Positions 36,553-45,092 of a stretch of DNA of 55,100 nucleotides are shown here, in pieces; position 1 is the first letter of the stretch; each line of letters opens with the position of its first letter. The stretch is taken from NCBI GenBank assembly GCA_028714315.1, contig JAQTMN010000010.1, positions 1 through 55,100 of the forward strand. Reading direction: 5' to 3'. Under the pieces are notes generated by a model. The model was not told the origin of the DNA, made no database searches, and saw only the letters and a program-made list of their open reading frames with translations. Origin of the DNA: Sulfuricella sp. (GTDB lineage Bacteria; Pseudomonadota; Gammaproteobacteria; Burkholderiales; Sulfuricellaceae). The position numbers and the translations under genes are program-made.

Positions 36553-37208
36553 CCATCAGGATATTGATCGTTGACGACCACGCGCTGCTGCGCGAAGGGG
36601 TGAAGCACATCCTGTCCGAATGTTCCGACATCGTGGTGGCGGGCGAGGCGGACAACGGCCTCGACGCCCTCGCCAAGGTGCGCGGCGAAAACTGGGACGC
36701 GATGGTGCTGGACATGTCCATGCCCGGCAAGAGCGGCATCGAACTGATCAAGCAGATCAAGACCGAAAAACCGAAGCTGCCGATCCTGGTGCTCAGCATG
36801 CACAAGGAAGACCTCTACGCCGTGCGCACCCTCAAGGCGGGCGCCTCGGGCTACCTGTGCAAGGACAGCGCCGAGTCTCAGCTGGTGCAGGCGATCCGCA
36901 AGGTGGCGCAGGGCGGCCTGTTCATGAGCGCCGCCGTGGCGGAGAGCCTGGCGGCGGAGATGCTCGGCGGCGCATCCGACGCGCCGTCCCATGCGCTGCT
37001 GTCCGACCGGGAATACCAGGTGTTCCAGCAAATCGCCTACGGCAAGGGCCTCTCCGACATCGCCCACGAGCTCAACCTGAGCGTGAAGACCGTCAGCACG
37101 CACAAGACCCGTCTGATGCAGAAAATGAATTTCGCCAACGTCGCCGAGCTGATCCGCTACGCCATCACGCATGGCCTCATCGCGGAAGGGACCGGTTTGC
37201 CGGAGTGA
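36549..37208 (+). CDS. NarL/FixJ-type response regulator
   Basis: 219 residues. Receiver domain: Asp9-Asp10, phosphoacceptor Asp55 in DAMVLDMSMPG, Thr/Ser at VLSMHKE and Lys in GYLCKD. C-terminal LuxR-type helix-turn-helix: ALLSDREYQVFQQIAYGKGL then SDIAHELNLSVKTVSTHKTR. Its ATG overlaps the kinase stop by 4 bp (ATGA). It should be phosphorylated by that kinase and activate transcription of unknown targets; the linked dacB and the Crp/Fnr gene downstream are candidates. Followed by a hairpin repeat (37268-37314). Confidence 0.95.
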   Translation: MTIRILIVDDHALLREGVKHILSECSDIVVAGEADNGLDALAKVRGENWDAMVLDMSMPGKSGIELIKQIKTEKPKLPILVLSMHKEDLYAVRTLKAGASGYLCKDSAESQLVQAIRKVAQGGLFMSAAVAESLAAEMLGGASDAPSHALLSDREYQVFQQIAYGKGLSDIAHELNLSVKTVSTHKTRLMQKMNFANVAELIRYAITHGLIAEGTGLPE

Positions 37209-37267
37209 AGACGCATTGGCACCGCGTTCCCCTCTCCCCTAACGGTTATGGCGAATTACCCCCGAAT

Positions 37268-37314
37268 TGTGGGTACGGCTTCAGCCGTACAGTCAGGCTG
37301 AAGCCTGACCCACA
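37268..37314. repeat. dispersed hairpin repeat (TTGTGGGTCAGGCTTCAGCC family, inverted)
   Basis: TGTGGGT and ACCCACA arms with inner palindromes TACGGCTTCAGCCGTA and GTCAGGCTGAAGCCTGAC. The rest of 37209-37508 holds no gene I can support; a strong promoter motif was not seen. Confidence 0.75.
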
Positions 37315-37508
37315 GATCGAGGCCTCGCTTCGGCGAGTTTCATGCTAAGACAAACTCCATGTAGGAATTTTCCTACCCCGCCCTGGTTTGCGGCCGGTTT
37401 TTCCTACAGGCAAATTCAGCATCCGCCGATATTTATTCCCGCGTGGAAAGCGCAAGATGGCAGCCATCGAAACGGCTTCGTACGCTTCAACCTACCAGGG
37501 GATCAGTC

Positions 37509-38210
37509 ATGTCACTACCGAATCAGTATCTGGAAGAAATGCGGCAGATCTATTTGTTCGAGCGCCTCGACGATGCGCAATTCGGGCAGGCGATGGACCA
37601 CGCCCGGATGATCCAGCTGACGGCCGGCGATATGCTGTTCGCGGAAGGCGACCCCTGCCACCATTTTTTCGTCGTGATCCGCGGCATGGTGAAGCTGTTC
37701 AAAAGCTCAGCTGACGGCTCGGAAAAAATCCTCGAACTGATTCCGCCCAAACAGCTGTTCGGCGAGGAGGCCATGTTCCTCGGCCAGCATTCCGCCTACG
37801 CCGAAGCGCTCGAACCGACCCAGCTCATCGCCTTCGATTGCCATTACTTCGCCGGACTGCTGCGCGAAAACGCGGAGCTGTGCTTGCGCATGATGACCTT
37901 GATGAGCCACCGCTCGAAAAGCCTGCTCGACGAAATCGGCAACCTTACCCTCCAAAGCGGCATCCAGCGTGTCGTCCAGTATCTGATGGAAGCGGGCAAC
38001 TACAGCGGCATCGCCTGCACCGTCCGCCTCAACCTGCCCAAGAACGTCATCGCCTCGCGCCTCGGCGTGAAGCCGGAGACCTTCTCGCGCATCATCGCCA
38101 AGCTGCGCAACGAGGGCATGATCGACTGCACCAAGGACACCATCAGGCTGAAAAACGTGGATTCCCTGCGCCAGGTCGCCGACGGCATGCTCTGGCTGAA
38201 GGTGGCGTGA
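37509..38210 (+). CDS. Crp/Fnr-family transcription regulator (DNR-like)
   Basis: 233 residues. Cyclic-nucleotide-type beta barrel (LTAGDMLFAEGDPCHHFFVV, GEEAMFLGQHSAYAEALEPT), a dimerisation helix, and a C-terminal winged helix (LPKNVIASRLGVKPETFSRI, IAKLRNEGMIDC). The N-terminal cysteine cluster of FNR is absent, so it is not an iron-sulfur oxygen sensor of that type; DNR-type regulators that respond to NO through haem are closer in layout. The ATG at 37509 is chosen for its position in front of the conserved start; an upstream in-frame region exists but is not conserved-looking. Confidence 0.9.
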   Translation: MSLPNQYLEEMRQIYLFERLDDAQFGQAMDHARMIQLTAGDMLFAEGDPCHHFFVVIRGMVKLFKSSADGSEKILELIPPKQLFGEEAMFLGQHSAYAEALEPTQLIAFDCHYFAGLLRENAELCLRMMTLMSHRSKSLLDEIGNLTLQSGIQRVVQYLMEAGNYSGIACTVRLNLPKNVIASRLGVKPETFSRIIAKLRNEGMIDCTKDTIRLKNVDSLRQVADGMLWLKVA

Positions 38211-38212
38211 GT

Positions 38213-38285
38213 TTTTGAGTGATCAGTTGTCAGTGCAAGCGGCGCCACGCCGTTTTTACTGATTGCTGATTACTGACTTGATAGT
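38213..38285. repeat. GATCAGT-type repeat
   Basis: GTGATCAGTTGTCAGTG, then GCGGCGCCACGCCG, then ACTGATTGCTGATTACTGAC: an inverted pair of the 7-nt units seen at 9418-9600. It overlaps the 3' end of fliW and contributes its last codons and stop. Confidence 0.7.
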
Positions 38286-38699
38286 GAGCTCGGCCTTCGC
38301 TTCGACCAGCACTTTCTGCAAGCCCATCCGGGTATTGACGTTAAGGATGACCGGGCCGTTGATGTTCGCGCTGACATTGGCGCCGCCGGCGTCGCCCGCG
38401 GGGGTGTAGACGATCAGCATCACCGCCATGTCCTCTGCATCGCCCGATTTCAGCAACGCGACTTCCTCGTCGGACAGGGTGATTTCGTAGTTCAGCCCGA
38501 AGCGCGCCGGATCGACCACCGAGAACGCCACGTCCGGGTTGTCGAGGGATTGCAGCCAATGCACCGCCGGCTGAGCCGAGTCCTCGTGGAATAGTTTGAA
38601 ACGGGTGCAGTCCTCTAATCCCGGCATGCCCCGAGGGAAAGTCAGGACGCTGTCCGGGTCGATTTCCTGTGTGCCGAAGCGGGTGGAATGAATTTTCAT
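38256..38699 (-). CDS. fliW: flagellar assembly factor FliW
   Basis: 147 residues. FliW binds flagellin and CsrA, linking flagellin level to translation. Conserved segments: STRFGTQEIDPDSVLTFPRG, MPGLEDCTRFKLFHED, WLQSLDNPDVAFSVVDP and NGPVILNVNTRMGLQKVL. The ATG at 38699 has GGAGCT just upstream. The last seven residues (KSVISNQ) and the stop come from a GATCAGT-type repeat; the usual FliW tail ends near there. No other flagellar gene or csrA is in view. Confidence 0.93.
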   Translation of the reverse strand: MKIHSTRFGTQEIDPDSVLTFPRGMPGLEDCTRFKLFHEDSAQPAVHWLQSLDNPDVAFSVVDPARFGLNYEITLSDEEVALLKSGDAEDMAVMLIVYTPAGDAGGANVSANINGPVILNVNTRMGLQKVLVEAKAELTIKSVISNQ

Positions 38700-38730
38700 G
38701 GAAGCTCCAGGTGCAGAGTTAAAAAAATGA

Positions 38731-38852
38731 TTGGCCGCGAAAAGGCGCAAAAATGAGATCTCGACATTTGTTCTACCCGTAATAACCCGGTATCGCCAGA
38801 TTGCCTTTTTCCTGTTTTATTTGTGTGCTTTTTGCGCCTTTTCGCGGCTAAT
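38731..38852. repeat. hairpin repeat (GGCCGCGAAAAGGCGCAAA family)
   Basis: TTGGCCGCGAAAAGGCGCAA and its counterpart TTTTTGCGCCTTTTCGCGGC are exact inverse arms, here 80 bases apart with a non-palindromic middle. It lies between fliW and the CZB gene, and the fliW 5' region is between it and the start. Confidence 0.75.
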
Positions 38853-38900
38853 GCCTGGTTGTTTTGTTTGTTTTGCCCCGTGTTCGCCCTGGCGGCCGGC

Positions 38901-39350
38901 TTAGTCGCCGCTGCTCAATTCCAGGTGCAGGCGGGCGAGCTTGGCCTTGATGCGCTGCGAATACTTGAAATGGTCGCCGAGGTGCAGGGCCTGGATGGCG
39001 CCGTCCCGGTCGCCCGCGTCGGCTTGGCACATGATGCCGGCAGAGCATTTGTGGAATGCGGTGTGGATTTCCTTGACTTCCTGGAACAGCGGGTTGGTGC
39101 CGTATTTCTCGCCGCCCACGCCGTAAATCCACTTGCCCAGCAGACATTTATTGTCCATGCCGACGACGGCCTGGTCGAGTTTTTCCGCGCTGGTGCCGTC
39201 GATATATTCTTCCAGCCGTACCTTCCAGCGAATGTGGGCCTCGATGGCGGCCATGAAGTCCACCCCCGCATCGCCGATCGGGACTTCAGCCGGAGCGGCC
39301 GTCTGCACAGTTTTCGGTGCGGCTTTCTTGAAAAAATCGAACAATCCCAT
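38901..39350 (-). CDS. CZB-domain protein
   Basis: 149 residues. Chemoreceptor-zinc-binding domain: AIEAHIRWKVRLEEYIDG (first His), DNKCLLGKWIYGVG (Cys), and KEIHTAFHKCSAGIMC (two His), the usual His-Cys-His-His zinc set. N-terminal 25 residues (MGLFDFFKKAAPKTVQTAAP) look like a flexible tail. CZB domains in chemoreceptors or diguanylate cyclases respond to zinc and hypochlorite; here the domain stands alone, so it likely works with another protein. A short ATG start is used and a palindrome follows it upstream. Confidence 0.85.
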   Translation of the reverse strand: MGLFDFFKKAAPKTVQTAAPAEVPIGDAGVDFMAAIEAHIRWKVRLEEYIDGTSAEKLDQAVVGMDNKCLLGKWIYGVGGEKYGTNPLFQEVKEIHTAFHKCSAGIMCQADAGDRDGAIQALHLGDHFKYSQRIKAKLARLHLELSSGD

Positions 39351-39441
39351 GTTGCCTCCAATTATATGATTTATCGGGGATAACCTGTCCCGGTGCTGCC
39401 AGGTGCAGAATAGGCTTTTGCCCGCAAGCCGTCAATCCGCG

Positions 39442-40905
39442 CTACAAGCCCAGTTCTGCCCACATCTCGTCCACCCTGCGCTTGATGGCGGCATCCATCG
39501 CGATCGGCCGCCCCCACTCGCGCGTGGTTTCGCCCGGCCATTTGTTGGTGGCGTCCATGCCCATCTTCGAGCCCAGGCCGGAAACCGGGCTGGCGAAATC
39601 AAGGTAGTCGATCGGCGTGTTCTCCACCAGCAGCGTGTCGCGCGCCGGGTCCATGCGGGTGGTCATCGCCCACACCACTTCCTTCCAGTCGCGGATATCG
39701 ACGTCGTCATCGGTGACGACGATGAACTTGGTGTACATGAACTGGCGCAGGAACGACCAGATCCCGAACATCACGCGCTTGGCGTGGCCGGCGTACTGCT
39801 TTTTGATGCTGACCACGGCGAGGCGGTAGGAGCAGCCTTCCGGCGGCAGGTAGAAATCGGTGATCTCGGGAAACTGTTTCTGCAGCAGCGGCACGAACAC
39901 TTCGTTCAGTGCCACGCCGAGAATCGCCGGCTCGTCCGGCGGCTTGCCGGTATAGGTGCTGTGGTAGATCGGATTTTTGCGCATCGTGATGCGCTCGATG
40001 GTAAACACCGGGAACTCGGCCTGCTCGTTGTAGTAGCCGGTGTGGTCGCCATAGGGGCCTTCCAGCGCGGTCTCGCCGGGGTGGATCGCGCCTTCCAGCA
40101 CGATCTCGGCGGAGGCCGGCACTTGCAGGTCGGAGCCCAGCGCCTTCGCCACTTCGGTTTTCGAGCCGCGCAGCAGGCCGGCGAACTGGTATTCGGAGAG
40201 CGAATCCGGCACCGGCGTCACCGCGCCGAGGATGGTGGCTGGGTCGGCGCCGAGCGCCACGGCCACGGGAAACGGCTGGCCCGGATTTGCCTGCTGGAAA
40301 TCGCGGAAATCCAGCGCGCCGCCGCGGTGGGCGAGCCAGCGCATGATCACTTTGTTGCGGCCGATCACCTGCTGGCGGTAGATGCCGAGGTTTTGCCGCT
40401 TCTTCAACGGCCCGCGCGTGATGGTCAGGCCCCAGGTAATGAGCGGCGCCACGTCGCCCGGCCAGCAGGTCTGGATCGGCAGCCGGGCGAGATCGACGTC
40501 CGCGCCTTCCCACACGACTTCCTGGCACGGCGCGGAAGAAAGCTCCTTCGGCGCCATGTTGAGCACCTGCTTGAACAGGGGGAATTTGTCCCAGGCGTCC
40601 TTCAAGCCTTTCGGGGGCTCCGGCTCCTTGAGAAACGCCAGCAGTTTGCCCACCTCGCGCAGGGCCTCGACGCTGTCCTCGCCCATGCCCATGGCGACGC
40701 GGCGGGGCGTGCCGAACAGGTTGGCGAGCACCGGAATGCCGTGGCCTTTCGGGTTCTCGAACAGCACCGCCGGCCCGCCCGCCCGCAGCACGCGGTCGCA
40801 GATTTCGGTCATTTCCAGGTGCGGATCAACCGCGGCGGCGATGTGCTTGAGCTCGCCCCGTTTTTCCAGTTGCGTAATGAAGTCGCGGAGGTCGTGGTAT
40901 TTCAT
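39442..40905 (-). CDS. ubiD: 4-hydroxy-3-polyprenylbenzoate decarboxylase UbiD
   Basis: 487 residues, full length for UbiD, the prenyl-FMN dependent decarboxylase of ubiquinone synthesis. Family motifs: [96 protein letters not shown] then DHTGYYNE, and the C-terminal [13 protein letters not shown]. UbiX, needed for the cofactor, is not in the window. The start overlaps the PIN-toxin stop by 4 bp, so translation of ubiD may be coupled to that gene. ubiA and ubiC lie 1.1 kb upstream. Confidence 0.96.
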   Translation of the reverse strand: MKYHDLRDFITQLEKRGELKHIAAAVDPHLEMTEICDRVLRAGGPAVLFENPKGHGIPVLANLFGTPRRVAMGMGEDSVEALREVGKLLAFLKEPEPPKGLKDAWDKFPLFKQVLNMAPKELSSAPCQEVVWEGADVDLARLPIQTCWPGDVAPLITWGLTITRGPLKKRQNLGIYRQQVIGRNKVIMRWLAHRGGALDFRDFQQANPGQPFPVAVALGADPATILGAVTPVPDSLSEYQFAGLLRGSKTEVAKALGSDLQVPASAEIVLEGAIHPGETALEGPYGDHTGYYNEQAEFPVFTIERITMRKNPIYHSTYTGKPPDEPAILGVALNEVFVPLLQKQFPEITDFYLPPEGCSYRLAVVSIKKQYAGHAKRVMFGIWSFLRQFMYTKFIVVTDDDVDIRDWKEVVWAMTTRMDPARDTLLVENTPIDYLDFASPVSGLGSKMGMDATNKWPGETTREWGRPIAMDAAIKRRVDEMWAELGL

Positions 40906-41315
40906 TGCGGGTTCCGTTCGATAAATTCCTGCATCGACAGGGTCAAGTCGGGTGCCGCCTGACGCAGCTTGCGGTCTTCGGTAACCAGCGGCAGTCCCAA
41001 GGTTTGCGCCAGCGCGAGATACTGCGCGTCATAGGCGCTGGCGCCGCGCTCGCCGGCCAGTTTGAGCGCGAGCAGCATGTCCGGCTGGCGGATGGATTCG
41101 GCAAAAAGCGCGTTGGCGCTTTGCCAAGCGAGTGCCAAGCGCTCCGCCGGGACACGATCGAAGCGCAGATAATTGGCGAGGACGTTGAGGAATTCGTGCC
41201 GCCACAGTTCCGGCATGACCCACTCCGGGGCGCTGCGGAAAACGGCTTGGGCGGTTTCAGTGCGATCCAGCTTCAGGATCAGTTGCGCAACCAGATTGAC
41301 ATCGGCAACGATCAT
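40902..41315 (-). CDS. vapC: PIN-domain ribonuclease toxin (VapC-like)
   Basis: 137 residues from the ATG at 41315. PIN-domain acidic residues: Asp5 in [11 protein letters not shown], Glu in [10 protein letters not shown], Asp in [10 protein letters not shown] and Asp in LVTEDRKL. VapC-type toxins cut tRNA or rRNA. Its antitoxin gene lies upstream at 41500-41727, but 184 bases and a MITE-like repeat separate the two, unlike the usual overlap. Its stop overlaps the ubiD start codon (ATGA). With intact active-site residues it may still be active. Confidence 0.88.
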   Translation of the reverse strand: MIVADVNLVAQLILKLDRTETAQAVFRSAPEWVMPELWRHEFLNVLANYLRFDRVPAERLALAWQSANALFAESIRQPDMLLALKLAGERGASAYDAQYLALAQTLGLPLVTEDRKLRQAAPDLTLSMQEFIERNPQ

Positions 41316-41324
41316 CCTGGAACC

Positions 41325-41475
41325 CTGGCATTCGCGAATTCGTGGCGTGAGCCCCTCGCCCGCAGGCGGGAGAGGGGTTGGGGTGAGGGACTTTGCGCTT
41401 GGGCAACGCTTGCCGTGATGCAAACACCCTCATCCCCGGCCCTTCTCCCGCCTGCGTGAGAAGGGAGGGTCGCAA
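41325..41475. mobile_element. MITE-like element copy between antitoxin and toxin
   Basis: CATTCGCGAATTCGTGGCGT, GCCCGCAGGCGGGAGAGG and ACTTTGCGCTTGG align with the copies at 29301-29478 and 33062-33237. The terminal CTCAGGT ends are worn away. It begins 10 bases in front of the toxin ATG. Confidence 0.7.
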
Positions 41476-41499
41476 GATGCGGCGCTTCTGTAACCAGAA

Positions 41500-41727
41500 T
41501 CATTCCCGGCCTTCGCGCGCGGCTCGGTAAACCCACTCGCTGTCGTGAGACACGCCCAGATCGATCGGTTCGGGCGGCGTTGGGCCGGGCTTCGCGCCGC
41601 TTCCTCGTAGCGCCTGTTCCAGCAGCATCAGCGCCTGCCGCGTCATGGAACGATGGTTGCGAGCAGCCTCCAGTTTGAGGCGGGCATGAAGTTCCGGTGG
41701 AAAGTCTTTGATCAGGAGTCCTGGCAT
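41500..41727 (-). CDS. vapB: RHH antitoxin (FitA/VapB-like)
   Basis: 75 residues from the ATG at 41727, with GGAGG upstream. The N-terminal ribbon-helix-helix PGLLIKDFPPELHARLKLEA then ARNHRSMTRQALMLLEQALR matches FitA/VapB antitoxins. The end (PEPIDLGVSHDSEWVYRAAR) would bind the PIN toxin. The toxin gene is 184 bases downstream on the same strand, behind an inserted repeat. Normally the two genes overlap, so co-translation has been lost here. Confidence 0.8.
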   Translation of the reverse strand: MPGLLIKDFPPELHARLKLEAARNHRSMTRQALMLLEQALRGSGAKPGPTPPEPIDLGVSHDSEWVYRAAREGRE

Positions 41728-41821
41728 GGCAGCCTCCAAAAAGTAGCGATTCGATAGCGAAACGATAGCAGATGGAAGTGGCGTCGGCAAGCAGGGGGAG
41801 AGGCTGTGAAAAATTCAAAAT

Positions 41822-41915
41822 CCACCGCAAAGGCGCGAAGACGCAAAGGAAATCGTTTTGATTTTACATGGGTTTTCTTTGCGATCCCTTTGCGTCTTTG
41901 CGCCTTCGCGGTGGG
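41822..41915. repeat. hairpin repeat (CGCAAAGGCGCAAAG family)
   Basis: CCACCGCAAAGGCGCGAAGA and the arm CTTTGCGTCTTTGCGCCTTC, then GCGGTGG: inverse complements with few mismatches. It is the unbroken form of the repeat interrupted at 29237-29513. It lies between vapB and the ubiA 3' end. Confidence 0.8.
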
Positions 41916-41962
41916 GGTATTGTTTTTTTGGGCTCTGAGGAGACCCGTGCACCGCTGTTTGG

Positions 41963-42829
41963 TTACCGGGCGATCAGGTAATTCAACGCCACCCCGGCGA
42001 ACACCGCCGCGCCGAGCCAGTTGTTATGCAGAAACGCCTTGAAGCAAGGCATGCGCTCGCGTCGCCGGATCAGCGTGTAGTGATAGGCGGCGATGCCCGC
42101 CGCAATCGCCAGCCCGGCGTAATACGGCCAGCCCAGCGCGAGTTTCGCGCCGATGCCGGCGAGGATGGCCAGCGTCGCGGCGTAGCACAGCATCACCGCG
42201 AGCACGTCGTATCTGCCGAAGGTGATGGCCGAAGTCCGGATGCCGATCTTGAGGTCGTCGTCGCGGTCCACCATGGCGTATTCGGTGTCGTAGGCCACCG
42301 CCCAGCAGACGTTGGCGGCCAGCATTGCCCACGCCACGCCGGGCACGGCGCCGGTCTGCGCGGCGAAACCCATCGGGATGCCGAAGCCGAAGGCGATGCC
42401 GAGGTAGGCCTGCGGGATGGCGAAGAAGCGCTTGGTGAAGGGATAGCTGGCGGCGAGGAACAGTGCGGCGAAGGAGAGCTGGATGGTCAGCCTGTTGAGC
42501 TTCAGGATCATCAGGAAGGCCGCCAGCGACAGCGCCGCGAACAGCGCCAGCGCTTCCTTCCGGCTCACCAGCCCGGCGGCGAGCGGGCGGTTCCTGGTGC
42601 GCTCGACGTGCGGATCGAAATCGCGGTCGGCGTAGTCGTTGATGACGCAGCCGGCGGAGCGCATCAGCACGGTGCCGAGCACGAAAATCCAGACGATGAT
42701 CCAGTTGGGATGGCCGTGCGCGGAAATCCACAGCGCCCACAGCGTCGGCCACAGCAGCAGCAGGATGCCGATCGGCTTGTCGAGCCGCATCAGGCGCTCG
42801 TATTGGGTCAGCCGGTCGGCCAGCGTCAT
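41963..42829 (-). CDS. ubiA: 4-hydroxybenzoate octaprenyltransferase
   Basis: 288 residues with about eight membrane spans. UbiA attaches the polyprenyl chain to 4-hydroxybenzoate in ubiquinone synthesis. The two aspartate motifs are present: NDYADRDFD (NDxxDxxxD) and [12 protein letters not shown]. The first span starts [19 protein letters not shown] at 42829 overlaps the ubiC stop by 4 bp and is chosen for that coupling, since the frame runs far upstream into ubiC. The ubiC product (4-hydroxybenzoate) is its substrate. Confidence 0.96.
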   Translation of the reverse strand: MTLADRLTQYERLMRLDKPIGILLLLWPTLWALWISAHGHPNWIIVWIFVLGTVLMRSAGCVINDYADRDFDPHVERTRNRPLAAGLVSRKEALALFAALSLAAFLMILKLNRLTIQLSFAALFLAASYPFTKRFFAIPQAYLGIAFGFGIPMGFAAQTGAVPGVAWAMLAANVCWAVAYDTEYAMVDRDDDLKIGIRTSAITFGRYDVLAVMLCYAATLAILAGIGAKLALGWPYYAGLAIAAGIAAYHYTLIRRRERMPCFKAFLHNNWLGAAVFAGVALNYLIAR

Positions 42830-43371
42830 GGCGCGAGCCCCAGGATGCCGGGCAGGAAAACTTCGGTGACCAGGATCGGCCGGCCCAGCAGGGTGAATAC
42901 CGAACGCCGCGCCCACAGATGAGTGGGCGGCTCCGGCAGTACGGCGCAGGCGGCCTGGTAAAGCGCGTTGCGCCGGTTGAGCTTTTTGAAATGCAATGGC
43001 GTGCGCCGCACTTTCGGGTTGGAGAACAAGGCCGCGCCCAGCGGCTTGTCGCCGAGCCGGCCCAGACCTTGCCAGGAGCCGCCCAGGCTGGCGGCGGGCA
43101 ACACGCTGTGGGCGAACACCAGCGGCGTTTCGCCGCAATACAGGAACACGTCGCGCAGCAAGGCCCGATCATGTGCGCCCAATCCCACCGCATGCCGCTC
43201 CGACGGCATCGCCATGCCGCGGCTCTGGCGCACCCGGCGCACGCTGAACGCAGCGCAGCGCGCCTGGATGCGCCAAGTGAGCGAGCCCCGGTCGAGCAGC
43301 CAGGGGCGGAAGCGGCCTTGCGATTCGGTCAGCCTCGGCGGCCAGCGCAGGGTAATGGAATCGGACTTCAT
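42826..43371 (-). CDS. ubiC: chorismate pyruvate-lyase
   Basis: 181 residues. UbiC removes pyruvate from chorismate to make 4-hydroxybenzoate, the first step of ubiquinone synthesis. Family pattern: [20 protein letters not shown] at the front, [26 protein letters not shown] and [20 protein letters not shown], and the C-terminal [11 protein letters not shown] with the conserved Glu. The ATG at 43371 ([10 protein letters not shown]) is chosen; an ATG at 43386 is possible. It overlaps ubiA by 4 bp and is the first gene of the operon. A 61-base palindrome precedes it. Confidence 0.92.
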   Translation of the reverse strand: MKSDSITLRWPPRLTESQGRFRPWLLDRGSLTWRIQARCAAFSVRRVRQSRGMAMPSERHAVGLGAHDRALLRDVFLYCGETPLVFAHSVLPAASLGGSWQGLGRLGDKPLGAALFSNPKVRRTPLHFKKLNRRNALYQAACAVLPEPPTHLWARRSVFTLLGRPILVTEVFLPGILGLAP

Positions 43372-43436
43372 CGAGTTAAGCGGCAAATAGCGGGATTATG
43401 CCCTTAACCGGGGAAATCTGAAAACCGGAGCAGCAT

Positions 43437-43497
43437 GCGTAGGAGCGGCCTCCCGGCCGCGATTTTCGAAATCGCGGCCGGGAGGCCGCTCCTACGC
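43437..43497. repeat. 61-base perfect palindrome
   Basis: GCGTAGGAGCGGCCTCCCGG... is mirrored exactly by the second half around TTTTCGAAA. It lies between the ubiC start and the 3' end of the YcgR-like gene. Such GTAGGAGCGGCC palindromes are known as dispersed units in related genomes; only this copy is in the window. It could be a terminator or a structural repeat. Confidence 0.75.
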
Positions 43498-43505
43498 CGA
43501 TATTG

Positions 43506-44387
43506 CTAAATCAAATACCCTTCCGCAATGCGCCGGTAAACCAGGCAGTTCAGCCACAGCTGCTCCTTGGGCGGAATGTCGTGGAACTCGACGCCATATT
43601 CCAGCATTTCCGGCCAGCCGCCCGCCTCCTTGGCGAAGCGCACGCGCTGAATCACCGAATCCAGGATCAACCGGGTTTCCTGGCCGTCAACGGCCGCCCG
43701 GAAGGTCAGGCGCAGCGGCTCGCCCTTGACGCCGACGGAGCGCGGCACCGCCACCTTGGCGCCGTCCAGGCTGAGGTTGACCACCTGGCCCATTTCCATG
43801 TTGCCCTGCGCGTCGATCACCGACGCCGCTAGGTTCATCCGCGCCCAGGGTGACTGGCGCAGGCGCTGGATTCGGCCCCTGGCGGGATATTCCAGGTGCA
43901 GGTAGTGCGTCGGGCTCACGCAGACGCGCAGGATCGACGACTGGAAAACCAGGATGTTGCTGCCGGTCAGCATGCGCACTTCCACCCGCTCGCCGTCCAC
44001 CATGACCACCCGCTGGCCGCCCGCGACCGGGACCGTCACCAGGATGCTCTGGCCCTTGATGTAGCCGATCAGCCGGGCGTAGTAATGCGTCTGGACATCC
44101 CGCCCCAGCACCCGGAATTGCACCCGCTCCCACACCTGCGGCTTGACCCCTTGGGGCGGAAACAATTCCTCCGGCGGACTTTCGTCTATTTCGTCTTTGG
44201 CGGTCGCCGCCGGCGGCAGCGCATCCACATCCCGGAACAGCCCGTTCGCCGCCAGGCTGTCCAGCTGGCGCCGGCTATAGACAGTCGCGCCGCGCGCCAG
44301 CACGGTGTAGCCGTTCCGGTCGTAAAGCGACCAGGGCAGCGGCCTGCCGACAGGGATACTCGCGAGCGCCACCGGCTTCAGGTTCAT
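43506..44387 (-). CDS. YcgR-like c-di-GMP receptor with PilZ domain
   Basis: 293 residues. The N-terminal half, about 90-170, resembles the YcgR/PilZN barrel that precedes PilZ (QFRVLGRDVQTHYYARLIGY, GQSILVTVPVAGGQRVVMVD). The PilZ domain is about 175-285: LRQSPWARMNLAASVIDAQG (R-x-x-x-R with spacing S-P-W-A) and NLSLDGAKVAVPRS (D/N-x-S-x-x-G). YcgR proteins slow flagellar motors on binding c-di-GMP. The first 60 residues (GRPLPWSLYDRNGYTVLARG) are a separate small domain found in several betaproteobacterial PilZ proteins. Monocistronic. Confidence 0.85.
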   Translation of the reverse strand: MNLKPVALASIPVGRPLPWSLYDRNGYTVLARGATVYSRRQLDSLAANGLFRDVDALPPAATAKDEIDESPPEELFPPQGVKPQVWERVQFRVLGRDVQTHYYARLIGYIKGQSILVTVPVAGGQRVVMVDGERVEVRMLTGSNILVFQSSILRVCVSPTHYLHLEYPARGRIQRLRQSPWARMNLAASVIDAQGNMEMGQVVNLSLDGAKVAVPRSVGVKGEPLRLTFRAAVDGQETRLILDSVIQRVRFAKEAGGWPEMLEYGVEFHDIPPKEQLWLNCLVYRRIAEGYLI

Positions 44388-44456
44388 GATGGGCGGAAAA
44401 AAGGAAGGACGACTCTGAAAGCATAGCAGCCGGTTTCGGGGTCATTGAACTGGGTG

Positions 44457-44517
44457 TGGGTGCGAATTCATTCGCACGCTAGCCCTTGGAATGCATGAAC
44501 GAATTCACACCGCCCAG
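44457..44517. repeat. hairpin repeat (GTGCGAATTCATTCGCAC family)
   Basis: GGGTGCGAATTCATTCGCAC with a decayed partner ATGAACGAATTCACACC. Relative of 27349-27410; lies past the hicB stop. Confidence 0.65.
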
Positions 44518-44534
44518 GCGGGCCGAAGCGCAGG

Positions 44535-44747
44535 TTAGGCTGCGATTTCGAGATATTCGACGATACTCGTGGGTTGGGGTACGGGCAAGTTATCCTCCAT
44601 AAGTCCCTCGATGTGGAACTCGATGGCTTCACGAATTTCACGCTCAGTTTCTTCGACGGTGTGGCCAGTAGCAACACAACCCGGCAGATCGGGAACGTAG
44701 GCGGAGTAGTTGTTTTCCGCTTTTTCGAGGACGACTGCGTAGCGCAT
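44535..44747 (-). CDS. hicB: HicB antitoxin
   Basis: 70 residues with the HicB core: MRYAVVLEKAENNYSAYVPD then LPGCVATGHTVEETEREIRE and AIEFHIEGLMEDN. It binds HicA. The gene follows hicA directly, 3 bases past the hicA stop. No C-terminal DNA-binding domain is present, so operon control may depend on the toxin complex alone. Confidence 0.92.
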   Translation of the reverse strand: MRYAVVLEKAENNYSAYVPDLPGCVATGHTVEETEREIREAIEFHIEGLMEDNLPVPQPTSIVEYLEIAA

Positions 44748-44750
44748 GGG

Positions 44751-44939
44751 TTACTCCTTTAGTTTGGCTTGTTTGAGTATGCTATTCAGAGTGCCTGGCG
44801 CCAAATCGTCGCTTGTTTTTCCAGGCACAGTGACGCGGCCACTCTTGACGGGATGCTTGAATTGGCGATGACTGCCTCGTGTCGCGGCAAGATACCACCC
44901 ATCCGCTTTTCGCATCGCCAAAATTTCATTTACTTTCAT
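44751..44939 (-). CDS. hicA: HicA mRNA interferase
   Basis: 62 residues. HicA is a small dsRBD-fold ribonuclease that halts translation. Conserved residues: KVNEILAMRKADGWYLAATR, the catalytic His in RGSHRQFKHPVKSG, and VTVPGKTSDDLAPGTLNSIL. The ATG at 44939 is chosen; an upstream codon at 44987 adds non-family sequence. Toxin-first order with hicB following is the common arrangement. Confidence 0.92.
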   Translation of the reverse strand: MKVNEILAMRKADGWYLAATRGSHRQFKHPVKSGRVTVPGKTSDDLAPGTLNSILKQAKLKE

Positions 44940-45092
44940 GCGGCAAGAATAGCAGATTGCATTAATACTGCAAAAAAGCCCAACCAAGCCGCATAAATTT
45001 CCGCCCCGCGGAACGGAACTTACACCCCATCTCGGCAGTCTTCGATGGTATCGTACGCGGAATGCTGTCGCTCAATACAAACCGTTCATCCA

